From Solirubrobacter pauli (GTDB lineage Bacteria > Actinomycetota > Thermoleophilia > Solirubrobacterales > Solirubrobacteraceae), in assembly GCF_003633755.1 (NCBI RefSeq), contig NZ_RBIL01000001.1, forward strand, positions 3,643,426 through 3,707,425: a stretch of 64,000 nt of DNA. Direction: 5' to 3'. The notes under the pieces were generated by a model. The model ran no database searches. It was not told the origin of the DNA and saw only the letters and a list, made by a program, of their open reading frames with translations. A program made the position numbers and the translations under genes. This document shows, piece after piece, positions 48,618 through 57,931 of this stretch; the stretch's first letter is position 1; the number at the start of each line of letters is the position of its first letter.

Positions 48618-51497
48618 TTACGGCTGAGTCGTGCTGAGCGTGAAGGTCAGCGTCTTCGAGTACGAGCCGGTGCGCAGCGGATCGGTCTTCTTGATCAGCT
48701 GCTTGAAGGTCACGTCGACCTTCTCGTTCGACACGGGACCGGTCCAGGCGGACTTGGCCAGCTCGACGCGCAGCGGCTCCGCGAGCGAGAACGCGCCGTT
48801 CGTCAGGCGGCCCGGCTCGGACACCGTCAGCGTCGCGTCACCCGCCGTGGAGATCACGGTCGCGTCGGTCTTGGTCGCGTACTCCCGGTCGACGCCCGGC
48901 GTGAACGCGCCGAACGTCGCCGGCGCGCCGAGCGTCAGCGCCAGCGTGGCCGGGACGGTGCCGCCGGCGGTGCCCGTCGTCGACGTGTACGGGTCCACGC
49001 CGAGGTGCTTCATCGCCTCGAACACGAGCGACTTGCGCTTGGCCCGGTCGGCCACGTTCTCCAGGCCGAAGCCCCACAGCAGCGTGTCGTCGGTGGAGAC
49101 GCCCGCGAAGGTCGTCGCACCGGAGATCGCGTGCGTGCCCTTCGAGGAGGCGAACCACGGGAACAGCGACGGCGACAGCGTCGTCGACGTCGGCGTGAAG
49201 CCCGGGAGGTACGCCTGCCCGGTGAGCGAGAACGCCGCCGAGAACGGCGAGACGCCCGTGATCGTGCGCGCGCCGACCGTCGCCTCGGTGGTGGCCACGT
49301 TCGCGCGCGAGCTGCCCGCGCCCATCCAGTAGGTCAGGAAGTCGTTGGACACCTGCACGCAGTTCTCCAGCTGGCCGGTCGCGTTGCCCGTGTTCGAGCA
49401 CTGCGGCGCCGCCGGGACGCGCCCGAGCGGGTTGTAGGAGTACTGCGACCACGCGCCCTGAAGCGCGCGCTGGCCGGCGACGAGCACCTTGCCGCCCTCG
49501 TTCAGGTAGTCGCGGACCGCGATGATCTGGTCGTCGAAGACCTTCGAGACGCCGGTGGTCTGGCCGGGGTCGCGCACGTAGTCGTCGACGCCCGTGTACC
49601 AGATGACGGCCTTGTAGTGGCCGAGCACGCCGTGGAGGTCCGCGAGGTTGCGGCCCTGCGCGTCGAAGTCGTAGACGTCGGCGGGGATGCCCGCGTCGCC
49701 CAGCGCCTCGAGGTAGGTGGACAGGTAGCTCGGGCCCGTGCCGGGCGCCGCGTTCGGCGAGGTGCCGCTGTAGTCCTCGGCGGCGAGCACCAGCACCTGG
49801 CTGCCGCGGCCGAGCGGCGACGCGGTGAACGTGAACGCGTCCGCGCTCTTGCCGCCCGCCTCGAACCACACCTTGACCTTGTCGCCGGCCTTGAAGCCGG
49901 AGACGGACCCGCGCATGCGGTGGTAGTAGACGCCGGACTCGCCGTAGCGCTCGCCGCCGTCGAACTCCGTCGTCGGGCCGCTGGAGACGGCGCCGTCGTT
50001 GATCTGCCACTTCACGGTCACGGCTCCGAGCGCGCGCCGCGCGTTGACCTCGACGGTCTGCGGGTTGCCGTAGGAGGTCGTGAACGGGGCCGGGACGAAG
50101 TCCGGGATCTTCGCGCCGATGTGCGAGGACGGCTGGTCCGGGGTCGGCGCCGACTTCGCGAGGTCGAGCATGAACGGCAGGTTCTTGGCGAACACGGCCT
50201 GCACGTCGGCCTCGCGGTCCTGGAAGATGAACCCGCTCGGGTTCGAGCTGCCCGGGGCCTTGGTGCCGCCGACCGCACCGCCGGAGCCGCCGTCGAGCTC
50301 GACCGTGTAGCCCAGGACGTTCTCCTGCAGGTACATCGTGTCGGTGATCTCGCCGTTGGTGGTGTAGAGCTCGCCGCCGACGTCGGGGTCGTAGCCCGCG
50401 ACGGCCGGAACGCGGTCGGTGCCGGCGAGCGACTCCATCAGCGGGTTGTCGCCGCCGTAGGTCTCCACCTGCCAGCCGACCGGGTACAGCACCAGCTGCG
50501 CGTACGAGTGGTAGTCGATGTAGAACTCCGGCTTGATCCGCGTCATCAGCTCGTGGAACGACTTGACCTCGGGCTCGGACTCGGGCGTCGGGCCGCGGTA
50601 GGTGTCGCTCGACGGCGTGTTGGACGCGCCCTCGTTGTCGTAGCGCCACTTCTCGGAGAAGTTGCGGTTGGTGTCGATGCCGTCGCCGCTCTGGATCGTG
50701 CCGTTGCCGTTGGTGTCGCGCAGGTTCTTGCGCCACAGGCGGGTGGACGAGCTCTGGAACGTGTAGTCGTAGCCGTCCGGGTTCAGCACCGGGATGAACC
50801 ACGTCTCCGTGGACGCGAGCACGGCGGGGATGCCGGAGGCGTCGTCGGTCGCGTGCTCGAGGAAGTACTGGAAGCCGCGGCGCACGACCTCGGCCGAGAT
50901 CCACTCGCGCGCGTGCTGGGCGCCGTGGAACATCACGCCCGGCTTGCCGCCGTCGGCGATCGTGTTGGCGTTGGCCGTGACCTTGTAGGCGACCAGGTCC
51001 AGGCCGTTCAGCGACTGCCCGTAGACGACGCGCTTGACCAGCGTCGGGTTGGCGGCCGCGAGCGTGTCGTAGAACGTCTTCAGGTTCACCGGCTGGCCGG
51101 CCGCGTCGACCGCACCCGAGCACGTCGTCTGGCAGGCCGCGGGCTTGAGCGCGTACGGGCGGAAGACGTCGTAGCCCCACGTCGGGTCGGCGAGCGGGAT
51201 GCCCGCCGCGACCGCGGCCGCCGTGGCCGTCTGCTCCTTGCCCACCGGGGCGATGTCGTAGCCCTTGGCCTCGAGCACGTCCGCCTGCGCGGGTGTCGCG
51301 ACGATGCCGGTCCGTCCGGGCGCGTCCGCGCCCTCGGTCACGTCATAGCCCTCGGCCCCGAGCTGCTTGAGCTGGGCGTCCGTGCCGGTGACGATGTATT
51401 GGTTCAACGGTTCCGCGCGGTCGGCAGCCAGCGACGGCTGCGCGACACCGAGCGAAACCAGGGCGCCGACCATGGCGCCGAGGTAGACCCTCCGCAT
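48618..51497 (-). CDS. Secreted zinc carboxypeptidase (peptidase M14)
   Basis: A large exported metallopeptidase of 959 aa. The signal peptide MRRVYLGAMVGALVSLGVAQPSLA (in part) ends near AADRAEP. A propeptide-like region precedes the M14 domain. Zinc ligands are H195 and E198 in HAREW and H330 in DYHSY; the catalytic Glu is E400 in YTVELDG. The substrate-binding TNRNF region is present. Beyond about residue 470 lies a long C-terminal part with beta-sandwich-like segments and a ThuA/GATase-like stretch (LVLAAEDYSG, YKAVIWYTGVDDYVRD, GGKVLVAGQRALQG). It probably digests extracellular peptides. An AGGTAG lies about 9 nt before ATG 51497. Confidence 0.92.
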   Translation of the reverse strand: MRRVYLGAMVGALVSLGVAQPSLAADRAEPLNQYIVTGTDAQLKQLGAEGYDVTEGADAPGRTGIVATPAQADVLEAKGYDIAPVGKEQTATAAAVAAGIPLADPTWGYDVFRPYALKPAACQTTCSGAVDAAGQPVNLKTFYDTLAAANPTLVKRVVYGQSLNGLDLVAYKVTANANTIADGGKPGVMFHGAQHAREWISAEVVRRGFQYFLEHATDDASGIPAVLASTETWFIPVLNPDGYDYTFQSSSTRLWRKNLRDTNGNGTIQSGDGIDTNRNFSEKWRYDNEGASNTPSSDTYRGPTPESEPEVKSFHELMTRIKPEFYIDYHSYAQLVLYPVGWQVETYGGDNPLMESLAGTDRVPAVAGYDPDVGGELYTTNGEITDTMYLQENVLGYTVELDGGSGGAVGGTKAPGSSNPSGFIFQDREADVQAVFAKNLPFMLDLAKSAPTPDQPSSHIGAKIPDFVPAPFTTSYGNPQTVEVNARRALGAVTVKWQINDGAVSSGPTTEFDGGERYGESGVYYHRMRGSVSGFKAGDKVKVWFEAGGKSADAFTFTASPLGRGSQVLVLAAEDYSGTSPNAAPGTGPSYLSTYLEALGDAGIPADVYDFDAQGRNLADLHGVLGHYKAVIWYTGVDDYVRDPGQTTGVSKVFDDQIIAVRDYLNEGGKVLVAGQRALQGAWSQYSYNPLGRVPAAPQCSNTGNATGQLENCVQVSNDFLTYWMGAGSSRANVATTEATVGARTITGVSPFSAAFSLTGQAYLPGFTPTSTTLSPSLFPWFASSKGTHAISGATTFAGVSTDDTLLWGFGLENVADRAKRKSLVFEAMKHLGVDPYTSTTGTAGGTVPATLALTLGAPATFGAFTPGVDREYATKTDATVISTAGDATLTVSEPGRLTNGAFSLAEPLRVELAKSAWTGPVSNEKVDVTFKQLIKKTDPLRTGSYSKTLTFTLSTTQP

Positions 51498-51525
51498 CGC
51501 CCGACGCTACCTGAAGCTCAAGCGC

Positions 51526-52710
51526 TTATAAACCGTACGAACGGCCAATCACGTCGAGCATGATCTCGTCCGTGCCGGCGCCGATCCGGTTCAGGCGCAG
51601 GTCACGCCACGCCCGCTCGATCTGGTACTCCCGCATGTAGCCGGCGCCGCCGAAGATCTGCAGGCACTCGTCGGCGACCTCGTTGCACATCTGCGCGGAG
51701 TCGAGCTTGGCCATCGAGATCTCGCGCACCGGGTACTCGCCGTTGGCGAAGCGCCAGGCGGTGGAGTAGACGAGCTGGCGGGAGCGCTCGATCTTGGTCG
51801 CCATCGCGGCGAACTTGTGGCGGATCACCTGGAAGTGGCCGATCTCGCGGCCGAACGCCTTGCGCTCCATCGCGTACGCGAGCGTGCGGTCGAACGCGCG
51901 CTGGGCGCCCGCGACGCAGCCCGCGGCGCCGATCAGCCGCTCGCCCTGGAGCTCCCACATGATGTGGTAGAAGCCCTTGCCGACCTGGCCGAGCACCGCG
52001 GTGTCGGGCACGCGCACGTCGTTGAAGGCCAGCAGCGCGGTGTCGCTCGCGTGCATCCCGAGCTTCTCGAGCTTCTTCTCGCGGATCACGCCCTCGGCGT
52101 CCATGTCGACGATGAAGAGCGTGAAGCCGTCGTAGCCCGCGTCCGGGTCGGTCTTGGTCACGAGCACGATGAAGTCGGCGCGCGACCCGTTCGTGATGTA
52201 GGTCTTCGAGCCGTTGATCACCCACTCGTCGCCGTCGCGGACGGCCCGCGTGCGGATGCCCTTCACGTCCGAGCCGGCATCTGGCTCGGTGATGCCCAGG
52301 CAGGCGATCTTCTCGCCGCGGATGGCCGGTGCGAGGTAGTCCCGCTTCTGCTGCTCGGTGCCGAACTGGAGGATCGGCGGCGTGGCCATGTCGGTGTGCA
52401 CCGCGATGCCCATCGCGAACCCGCCGGAGCCCGAGTGCGACAGCTCCTCGGCGAGCACGAGGTTGCAGAAGTAGTCTCCGCCCTGACCGCCGTGCTCCTC
52501 CGGCATCGACAGGCCGAGGAAGCCCAGCTCCCCCATCCGGGGGAACACCGAGTCCGGGAAGGTGGTCTCCTCCCATTCCTCGGCGTGCGGTGCGATCTCC
52601 TTCACCACGAAGGCGTGGATCGACTCGCGGAGCGCCTCGTGCTCCTCGGTGAAGATGAAGTGCCGCCGTGGCGCGGCGTGATCGGGCTTCAGAACATCGG
52701 TCGCGGCCAT
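51526..52710 (-). CDS. Acyl-CoA dehydrogenase
   Basis: A 394-aa FAD enzyme that introduces the 2,3-double bond into acyl-CoA. Family segments are LGLSMPEEHGGQGGDYF, LGITEPDAGSDVKGIRT, WVINGSKTYITNGSRAD, FGREIGHFQVIRHKFA, QIFGGAGYMREYQIER and RIGAGTDEIM, the last with the Glu of the GxGTDEI motif. Electron acceptor would be ETF. It is divergent from an enoyl-CoA hydratase that could use its product, with promoters packed in 39 nt: minus TAAGGT (52723-52718) is 7 nt from ATG 52710. Confidence 0.94.
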   Translation of the reverse strand: MAATDVLKPDHAAPRRHFIFTEEHEALRESIHAFVVKEIAPHAEEWEETTFPDSVFPRMGELGFLGLSMPEEHGGQGGDYFCNLVLAEELSHSGSGGFAMGIAVHTDMATPPILQFGTEQQKRDYLAPAIRGEKIACLGITEPDAGSDVKGIRTRAVRDGDEWVINGSKTYITNGSRADFIVLVTKTDPDAGYDGFTLFIVDMDAEGVIREKKLEKLGMHASDTALLAFNDVRVPDTAVLGQVGKGFYHIMWELQGERLIGAAGCVAGAQRAFDRTLAYAMERKAFGREIGHFQVIRHKFAAMATKIERSRQLVYSTAWRFANGEYPVREISMAKLDSAQMCNEVADECLQIFGGAGYMREYQIERAWRDLRLNRIGAGTDEIMLDVIGRSYGL

Positions 52711-52717
52711 TGACTGG

Positions 52718-52723
52718 ACCTTA
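52718..52723 (-). promoter_or_regulatory. -10 box TAAGGT of the acyl-CoA dehydrogenase gene
   Basis: Minus-strand TAAGGT lies 7 nt before ATG 52710. Only 11 bp separate it from the divergent TAGGCT. Confidence 0.6.
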
Positions 52724-52734
52724 CGCCTTGCGGA

Positions 52735-52740
52735 TAGGCT
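52735..52740 (+). promoter_or_regulatory. -10 box TAGGCT of the enoyl-CoA hydratase operon
   Basis: TAGGCT lies 9 nt before ATG 52750 and would drive the seven-gene run to 59541. Confidence 0.55.
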
Positions 52741-52749
52741 CGACAGCCG

Positions 52750-53532
52750 ATGGGTTTCACCACTCTGCGATACGACGTCCAGGATCACGTCGCGACCATC
52801 GCCATGGACCGCCCGGAGGCGCGCAACGCGCTCTCGGACGAGCTGCTCGACGACCTCTTGGGCGCGTTCGCGCGCGCCCGCGCCGACGACGACGTGCACG
52901 TGGTCGTGCTCACGTCCACGCACGAGAAGGTCTTCTCCGCCGGCGGGGACCTGAAGGGCTTCACGGCCGGGGTCCCGCTCGTGCACAAGCACTTCGCGAG
53001 CGAGCGCTTCGTGGCGCTGTTCCAGGCCATCGGCGGGCTCGGCAAGCCGACGCTGTGCGCGGCCAACGGCCACGTCCTGGCCGGCGCGCTCGGCGTCGCG
53101 CTCGCGTGCGACCTGATCATCGCCTCCGAGTCCGCGCGCTTCGGGACGCCCGAGATCAACGTCGGGGTGTTCCCGTTCATGATCATGGCGCTCATCTACC
53201 GCAACGTCGGCCGCAAGAAGACGAACGAGCTGCTGCTCCTGGGCGAGCAGATCTCCGCCGCCGAGGCCGAGCGGATCGGCATCGTCAACCGGGTCGTGCC
53301 CGACGCCGAGTTCGACGCCGCCGTCGCCGACTGGGCCGGCCGGCTCGCCGCCAAGTCGCCGCTGCTGATGCGGATGGGCAAGGCGGCCATGTACCGCCAG
53401 CAGGACATGGCGTTCGCCGACGCGCTCGAGTACCTGCACGCCCAGCTCAGCCTCGCCTTCTCGACCGACGACATCAAGGAGGGCGTGACGGCCTTCATGG
53501 ACAAGCGGGAGCCCCTGTGGACCGGCCGCTGA
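52750..53532 (+). CDS. Enoyl-CoA hydratase/isomerase
   Basis: A 260-aa crotonase-fold protein, first gene of the 52.75-59.5 kb run. Visible are RPEARNALSDELL, the oxyanion-hole segments VFSAGGDLKGFTAG and ANGHVLAGALGVALACDLI, and FGTPEINVGVFPFMIMALIYRN (two pieces). The Glu in TPEINVG is at the position of a catalytic glutamate. The C-terminal trimerisation helix ends KEGVTAFMDKREP. It probably hydrates or isomerises the enoyl-CoA made by the divergent dehydrogenase. It overlaps the arginase-family gene by 16 nt. Confidence 0.9.
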   Translation: MGFTTLRYDVQDHVATIAMDRPEARNALSDELLDDLLGAFARARADDDVHVVVLTSTHEKVFSAGGDLKGFTAGVPLVHKHFASERFVALFQAIGGLGKPTLCAANGHVLAGALGVALACDLIIASESARFGTPEINVGVFPFMIMALIYRNVGRKKTNELLLLGEQISAAEAERIGIVNRVVPDAEFDAAVADWAGRLAAKSPLLMRMGKAAMYRQQDMAFADALEYLHAQLSLAFSTDDIKEGVTAFMDKREPLWTGR

Positions 53533-54290
53533 GCGTCACCGCGCTGCGCTGCCGCACATCCGACCGGACGCCCGGCGGCTCGCGCGGGGCCGAGGCGCTC
53601 GCGCTCGCCCTGGACCCCGAGGCCCGCCTGGTCGGGTCATTCGGCGAACCACGGATTGCCAACTGGGACGCGGACCTGAGAGATTCGCACGGCTGCCTGC
53701 TCGAAGCCGGAGGCCAGGTGGACGACATGCTCACCGCCGGCCACTTCCCCGTGCTCACCTCCTCCGACTGCTCGATCTGCATGACGACCTTCCAGGCCGT
53801 GACCCGGCACGAGCCGGACGTGCGGGTGCTGTGGCTGGACGCGCACGGCGACTACAACACGCCGGACACGACGCCGTCCGGGTTCCTCGGCGGCATGTGC
53901 CTGGCCGCCTCGTGCGGCGTCTGGGACGCGGGCTTCGAGCCGTCGATCGAGCCGGCGCGCGTGCTCATGTGCGGCGTGCGGGACCTCGACGCGGGCGAGC
54001 GCGTGCTCATGGACACGACCGGCGCCAAGAACGTGCGCCCCTCGGAGGTGGCCAACCGCCTGCGCGGCCACAAGGTCTACGTCCACCTGGACCTGGACGT
54101 GCTGGACCCCGACGTGCTGCCGTCGCAGTTCGCGGTGCCCGGCGGCATGAGCGACACCGGCCTGCGCACGCTGCTCACCGAGGTCAGCCGCGACTGCGAG
54201 GTCGTCGGGCTCGAGGTGACGGCGTTCGAGTACCCGGAGCCGGCGAACGTCGAACTGGTCGAGTCGATCGTCAGGACGATCCTGCCTTGA
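53517..54290 (+). CDS. Arginase/agmatinase/formiminoglutamase-family hydrolase
   Basis: A 257-aa ureohydrolase-fold protein; GTG 53517 lies within the end of the hydratase gene. Metal-binding segments are LDAHGDYNTP (DAHxD), VHLDLDVLDPDV (DxD), and GLEVTAFEYP near the end. The usual GGDHS is replaced by SSDCSI, so Cys stands where the first Mn-binding His is normally found. Metal content or activity may therefore be atypical, and true arginase activity should not be assumed. Its stop overlaps the TTG of the next gene. Confidence 0.82.
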   Translation: MDRPLSVTALRCRTSDRTPGGSRGAEALALALDPEARLVGSFGEPRIANWDADLRDSHGCLLEAGGQVDDMLTAGHFPVLTSSDCSICMTTFQAVTRHEPDVRVLWLDAHGDYNTPDTTPSGFLGGMCLAASCGVWDAGFEPSIEPARVLMCGVRDLDAGERVLMDTTGAKNVRPSEVANRLRGHKVYVHLDLDVLDPDVLPSQFAVPGGMSDTGLRTLLTEVSRDCEVVGLEVTAFEYPEPANVELVESIVRTILP

Positions 54291-55240
54291 CCGGCGTCGG
54301 CGATCCCCGCCGGCTCGCGGCGCTGGCCGAGACGGGCCTGCTCGACGGCAACGGCGAGGCGGCGCTGCACCGCGTGACCCGGCTCGTCGCCGAGGTGCTG
54401 CACGTCCCGGTGGCGCTGTTCACGGTGATCACCGAGGACCGCCAGGTGTTCAAGAGCTCGGTCGGACTCGGGCGGGTGCGCGAGACGCCGCTCTCGCACT
54501 CGTTCTGCAGGCACGTCGTGGAGTCGGGCGCTCCGCTCGAGGTGGTCGACGCGCGCTCGCACCCGAAGGTCGCGGGCAACCCCGCGATCGAGGCCTTCGG
54601 CGTCGTCTCCTACCTCGGCATGCCGCTCGTGACGTCCGACGGCGAGCGGATCGGCGCCCTGTGCGCCGTCGACCACGAGCCGCGCCAGTGGACCGGTCGC
54701 GACCACGGCGTGCTCGAGGACCTCGCCGGCGCCGCGATGGCCGAGGTCGAGCTGCGGCGCGCGAACCGCGCGGTGGCGGCGGCCGCGGCCGAGCTGCACT
54801 TCGTGGCGACGCACGACACGCTCACCCGCCTCGGCAACCGCCGCGCGCTGCTCGACGACCTCGAGCAGCTGCTCGACGACGGCCGCGCGGCGACGTTCGC
54901 GCTCTTCGACCTGCACGGCATGCGCGGCTACAACGACGCGCACGGCCACGTCGCCGGGGACGCGCTCCTGGCCCGCCTCGGCGCGCGCCTGGAGAGCCTG
55001 CTCGTCGGGCACGGGCACGTGTACCGGCTCGGCGGCGTGCAGCTGTGCGCGCTGCTCGACGCGGGGAACGCCGAGGTCGTCGCCGCCGCCTGCACCGCCG
55101 TACGGGATCGCACGAGCGGCGTCAGCTGCCGGGGCGTGACCGTCGACCTCCCGCGAGAAGGATCGAGCGTCGCCGCGGTGCTGCGCCTCGCCGACGCGAG
55201 GTTGGCAGGTTATGGGCATGTTGCGACCGCTGGCCGCTGA
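54287..55240 (+). CDS. GAF plus degenerate GGDEF protein
   Basis: A 317-aa signalling protein starting with TTG 54287 in a TTGA overlap. An N-terminal GAF domain (about residues 20-165) shows FTVITEDRQVFKSSVGLG, LSHSFCRHVV and FGVVSYLGMPLVTSDGERI. The GGDEF-like domain begins THDTLTRLGNRRALL, but the active-site motif reads YRLGGVQLCALL in place of GGDEF, so it should not make c-di-GMP. It may bind nucleotides or act as a dimerisation partner of the intact PAS-GGDEF protein two genes on. It overlaps the carboxyltransferase gene by 29 nt. Confidence 0.82.
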   Translation: MTGVGDPRRLAALAETGLLDGNGEAALHRVTRLVAEVLHVPVALFTVITEDRQVFKSSVGLGRVRETPLSHSFCRHVVESGAPLEVVDARSHPKVAGNPAIEAFGVVSYLGMPLVTSDGERIGALCAVDHEPRQWTGRDHGVLEDLAGAAMAEVELRRANRAVAAAAAELHFVATHDTLTRLGNRRALLDDLEQLLDDGRAATFALFDLHGMRGYNDAHGHVAGDALLARLGARLESLLVGHGHVYRLGGVQLCALLDAGNAEVVAAACTAVRDRTSGVSCRGVTVDLPREGSSVAAVLRLADARLAGYGHVATAGR

Positions 55241-56735
55241 CCTCGAGGAACGTCGCGCCGCCGCCCGGCTGGGTGGGGGCGAGGAGAAGATCGCCCGCCA
55301 GCACCAGGCCGGCAAGCTGACCGCGCGCGAGCGGGTCGCGCTGCTCACCGACGACTTCACCGAGCTCGGCATCCACGCCCGCCCGCACTTCTCCCAGCGC
55401 GCGATGGATGGCAAGGACGCGCCCGCGGACGGCGTGATCACCGGCTGGGGGCACGTGGACGGACGGCCGGTCGCGATCGTCGCCTACGACTTCACGGTGA
55501 TGGCCGGCGCGATGGGGATGACCGGTGAGATCAAGGTCGCGCGCGTCCGTGAGCTCGCGCTGACCAAGCGGATCCCGATCGTGTGGCTGCTGGACTCGGC
55601 GGGAGCGCGGATCCAGGAAGCGGTCGGCGCGCAGTTCGCGCAGACGGGCGCGCTGTTCCGCGAGCAGTCGGTGATGAGCGGCGTCGTGCCGCAGGTCGCG
55701 GCGGTCATGGGCCCGTGCGCGGCGGGAACCGCCTACATCCCGGGGCTGGCCGACTTCGTGCCGATGGTGTCCGGCCGCGGCTCGATGGCGCTCGCCGGGC
55801 CGCATCTCGTGCGCGCCGCGATCGGCGAGGACGTCACGCCCGAAGCGCTCGGCGGGGCGCGCGTGCACTGCCGCAAGTCCGGCGTCGGGGACCTCGAGGT
55901 GGCCGACGACGAGGAGTGCATCGCCCGCATCAAGGAGTACCTGTCGTACTTCCCGGCGAGCTGCGAGGAGGCGCCGCCGCGGCTGGAGGCCTCGGACCCG
56001 GTCGACCGGATGGACGAGGCGCTGCTCGACGTGCTGCCCGAGTCCAACCGCAAGCCGTACGACATGTACGACGTGATCCGGCTGATCGTCGACGACGGAC
56101 GCTGGCTGGACCTCAAGCCCAAGTGGGCGAAGACGATCATCACCTGCCTGGCGCGGATGGGCGGCCGGCCGGTCGGCATCGTCGCGTCGCAACCGCGCCA
56201 CCTCGGCGGCATCCTCGACAACGACTCGGCGGACAAGGCCGCGCACTTCGTCCAGCTGTGCGACGCGTTCGGGATCCCGCTCGTGTTCCTGGTCGACGTG
56301 CCCGGGTTCATGGTCGGCACGAAGGTCGAGCAGGCGGGCATCATCCGGCACGGCGCCAAGATGCTGCACGCCGTGGCGTCCGCCACGGTGCCCAAGATCA
56401 CGGTCGTGCTGCGCAAGGCCTACGGCGCCGGCTACTACGTGATGAACGGTCGCGCCTACGAGCCCGACCTGATCGTCGCGTGGCCGTCGGCGGAGATCTC
56501 CGTCATGGGCGCCGAGGGCGCGGCGGAGATCCTGTTCCGCGACGCTCCGAACAAGGCCGACATGGTCGAGGGCTACCGCAAGATGATCGACGTCTACCTC
56601 GCCGCGGGCAACGGCATGATCGACGACGTGATCGATCCGCGCGAGACGCGCCCGACGATCATCAAGGCGCTTGGGCTCGCAGAAGGCAAGAAATTGGAGC
56701 GTCCATACCGCAAGCGGGGTGTGATCCCCGTTTGA
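55212..56735 (+). CDS. Acyl-CoA carboxylase beta subunit (carboxyltransferase)
   Basis: A 507-aa carboxyltransferase of the propionyl/acetyl/methylcrotonyl-CoA carboxylase family, moving CO2 from biotin to an acyl-CoA. N-terminal half: KLTARERVALLTDDFTE, GHVDGRPVAIVAYDFTVMAG (pieces), LLDSAGARIQEAVG. C-terminal half: GIVASQPRHLGGILDNDSADK, FLVDVPGFMVGTKVEQAGI, AYGAGYYVMNGRAYEPD and AEISVMGAEGAAEI. The oxyanion glycines are in place. Start is ATG 55212 or 55218. No biotin carboxylase is in the window; a stand-alone biotin carrier is at 44740-44952. Confidence 0.93.
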   Translation: MGMLRPLAADLEERRAAARLGGGEEKIARQHQAGKLTARERVALLTDDFTELGIHARPHFSQRAMDGKDAPADGVITGWGHVDGRPVAIVAYDFTVMAGAMGMTGEIKVARVRELALTKRIPIVWLLDSAGARIQEAVGAQFAQTGALFREQSVMSGVVPQVAAVMGPCAAGTAYIPGLADFVPMVSGRGSMALAGPHLVRAAIGEDVTPEALGGARVHCRKSGVGDLEVADDEECIARIKEYLSYFPASCEEAPPRLEASDPVDRMDEALLDVLPESNRKPYDMYDVIRLIVDDGRWLDLKPKWAKTIITCLARMGGRPVGIVASQPRHLGGILDNDSADKAAHFVQLCDAFGIPLVFLVDVPGFMVGTKVEQAGIIRHGAKMLHAVASATVPKITVVLRKAYGAGYYVMNGRAYEPDLIVAWPSAEISVMGAEGAAEILFRDAPNKADMVEGYRKMIDVYLAAGNGMIDDVIDPRETRPTIIKALGLAEGKKLERPYRKRGVIPV

Positions 56736-56748
56736 GCGGGTAAAGCAG

Positions 56749-57921
56749 GTGCGGGTGCCCGATCGACATGTGCTTGACGAAGTCCCCGTCGCCCTCCAGA
56801 TGTGGGAGCTGAGCGGGGGCGAGCTGACGCGCACCTGGGCGAGCGAGGAGGCGCGCCGGCGGGCCGACCTCCCCTGCGACCGCGCCCAGCTGGCGGCGGC
56901 GTGCCAGGCGCAGGCGCCCGCCGTGCTCGAGTGGCCGGGCGAGGCCGACACGTGGTGGCGCGTCCAGATCACGCCGCTCGGGGGCACGTCGGTGCTCGCG
57001 GCGTTCATGGACATCACCGCGCATCGCGCGCACCTGCGCTCGCTGCGGGCCTCCGAGCACCTGAACGGCGAGATCCTCTCCCGCCTGCAGGAGGGCGTGG
57101 TGGTCGTCGACATGGACGCGCGCGTGGTCGTGGTCAACGACGCCGCCGCGGCGCTGTTCGGCGTCGCCGTGCAGGACATCGCCGACCGGCCGGTGAGCGG
57201 CATCCCGGTCGACCTGCTCGACGACCACGGGCACCTGCTCAGCGACGAGCAGCAGCCGCTCACGCGGGCCCTGCTCGGCGAGGAGGTCTCCGATCAAGTG
57301 GTCCGCTTCGTGCGTCGCGACGGCTCCCTGCTGTGGGTCGAGATCCACGCCAACCCGTTGCGCGACGAGCACGGTGAGCAGTACGGCGCGGTCGCCTCCT
57401 ACGACGACGTGACGGCCCGTGTGGAGCAGGACCGGCGCACCCGCCACGAGGCCGACCACGACGCGCTGACCGGGCTGGCGAACCGGCGCGCGCTGGAGCG
57501 CACGCTGGAGGCAGCGCTGGGGCGGGCGGCGGCGCGCTCGCGTGCGGTCGGCGTGGTCATGCTCGACCTCGACGGCTTCAAGGCCATCAACGACACGCGC
57601 GGGCACGCGGCCGGCGACTCGGCCCTGCGCGAGGTCGCGGCCCGGCTGCGTCGCTGCGTCCGTGAGCGCGACCTCGTGGCGCGGCTCGGCGGCGACGAGT
57701 TCGTGGTCGTGCTGACGGACCTGGACCGGGTCGACGCGGTCGCGGACTCGGTGGAGCGCGTGCGCGAGGCGCTGACGCCGTCGTTCGACGACATGGAGCT
57801 GCGCGCGGCGATCGGCGTCGCGCTGTACCCGTCCGACGGCGGCACCGCCGACGATCTGCTCGCGCACGCCGACCGCGCGATGTACGTCGACAAGGGCGCG
57901 CGCAACGGCTCGTTGCGGTAG
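56749..57921 (+). CDS. PAS-domain diguanylate cyclase
   Basis: A 390-aa soluble c-di-GMP synthase. Two PAS-like regions are seen: a weak one at about 5-95 and a clear one at about 105-225 (LQEGVVVVDMDARVVVVND, FVRRDGSLLWVEIHANPL). The GGDEF domain starts DHDALTGLANRRALE and has the intact RLGGDEFVVVL with an I-site RERD five residues before. GTG 56749 is used, but TAAAGC (56741-56746) sits 8 nt before GTG 56755, which may be the true start. It lies between acyl-CoA carboxylase and BKACE genes. Confidence 0.9.
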   Translation: MRVPDRHVLDEVPVALQMWELSGGELTRTWASEEARRRADLPCDRAQLAAACQAQAPAVLEWPGEADTWWRVQITPLGGTSVLAAFMDITAHRAHLRSLRASEHLNGEILSRLQEGVVVVDMDARVVVVNDAAAALFGVAVQDIADRPVSGIPVDLLDDHGHLLSDEQQPLTRALLGEEVSDQVVRFVRRDGSLLWVEIHANPLRDEHGEQYGAVASYDDVTARVEQDRRTRHEADHDALTGLANRRALERTLEAALGRAAARSRAVGVVMLDLDGFKAINDTRGHAAGDSALREVAARLRRCVRERDLVARLGGDEFVVVLTDLDRVDAVADSVERVREALTPSFDDMELRAAIGVALYPSDGGTADDLLAHADRAMYVDKGARNGSLR

Positions 57922-57924
57922 TCC
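57919..57924 (+). promoter_or_regulatory. -10 box TAGTCC using the PAS-GGDEF stop
   Basis: TAGTCC begins with the TAG stop of the preceding gene and is 7 nt before GTG 57932. Confidence 0.45.
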
Positions 57925-57931
57925 TTTCGTC

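Noticed and set aside
49005-51563. An 852-codon plus-strand frame opposite the M14 peptidase
   Set aside because: Antisense shadow; the minus strand has a signal peptide and all zinc ligands.
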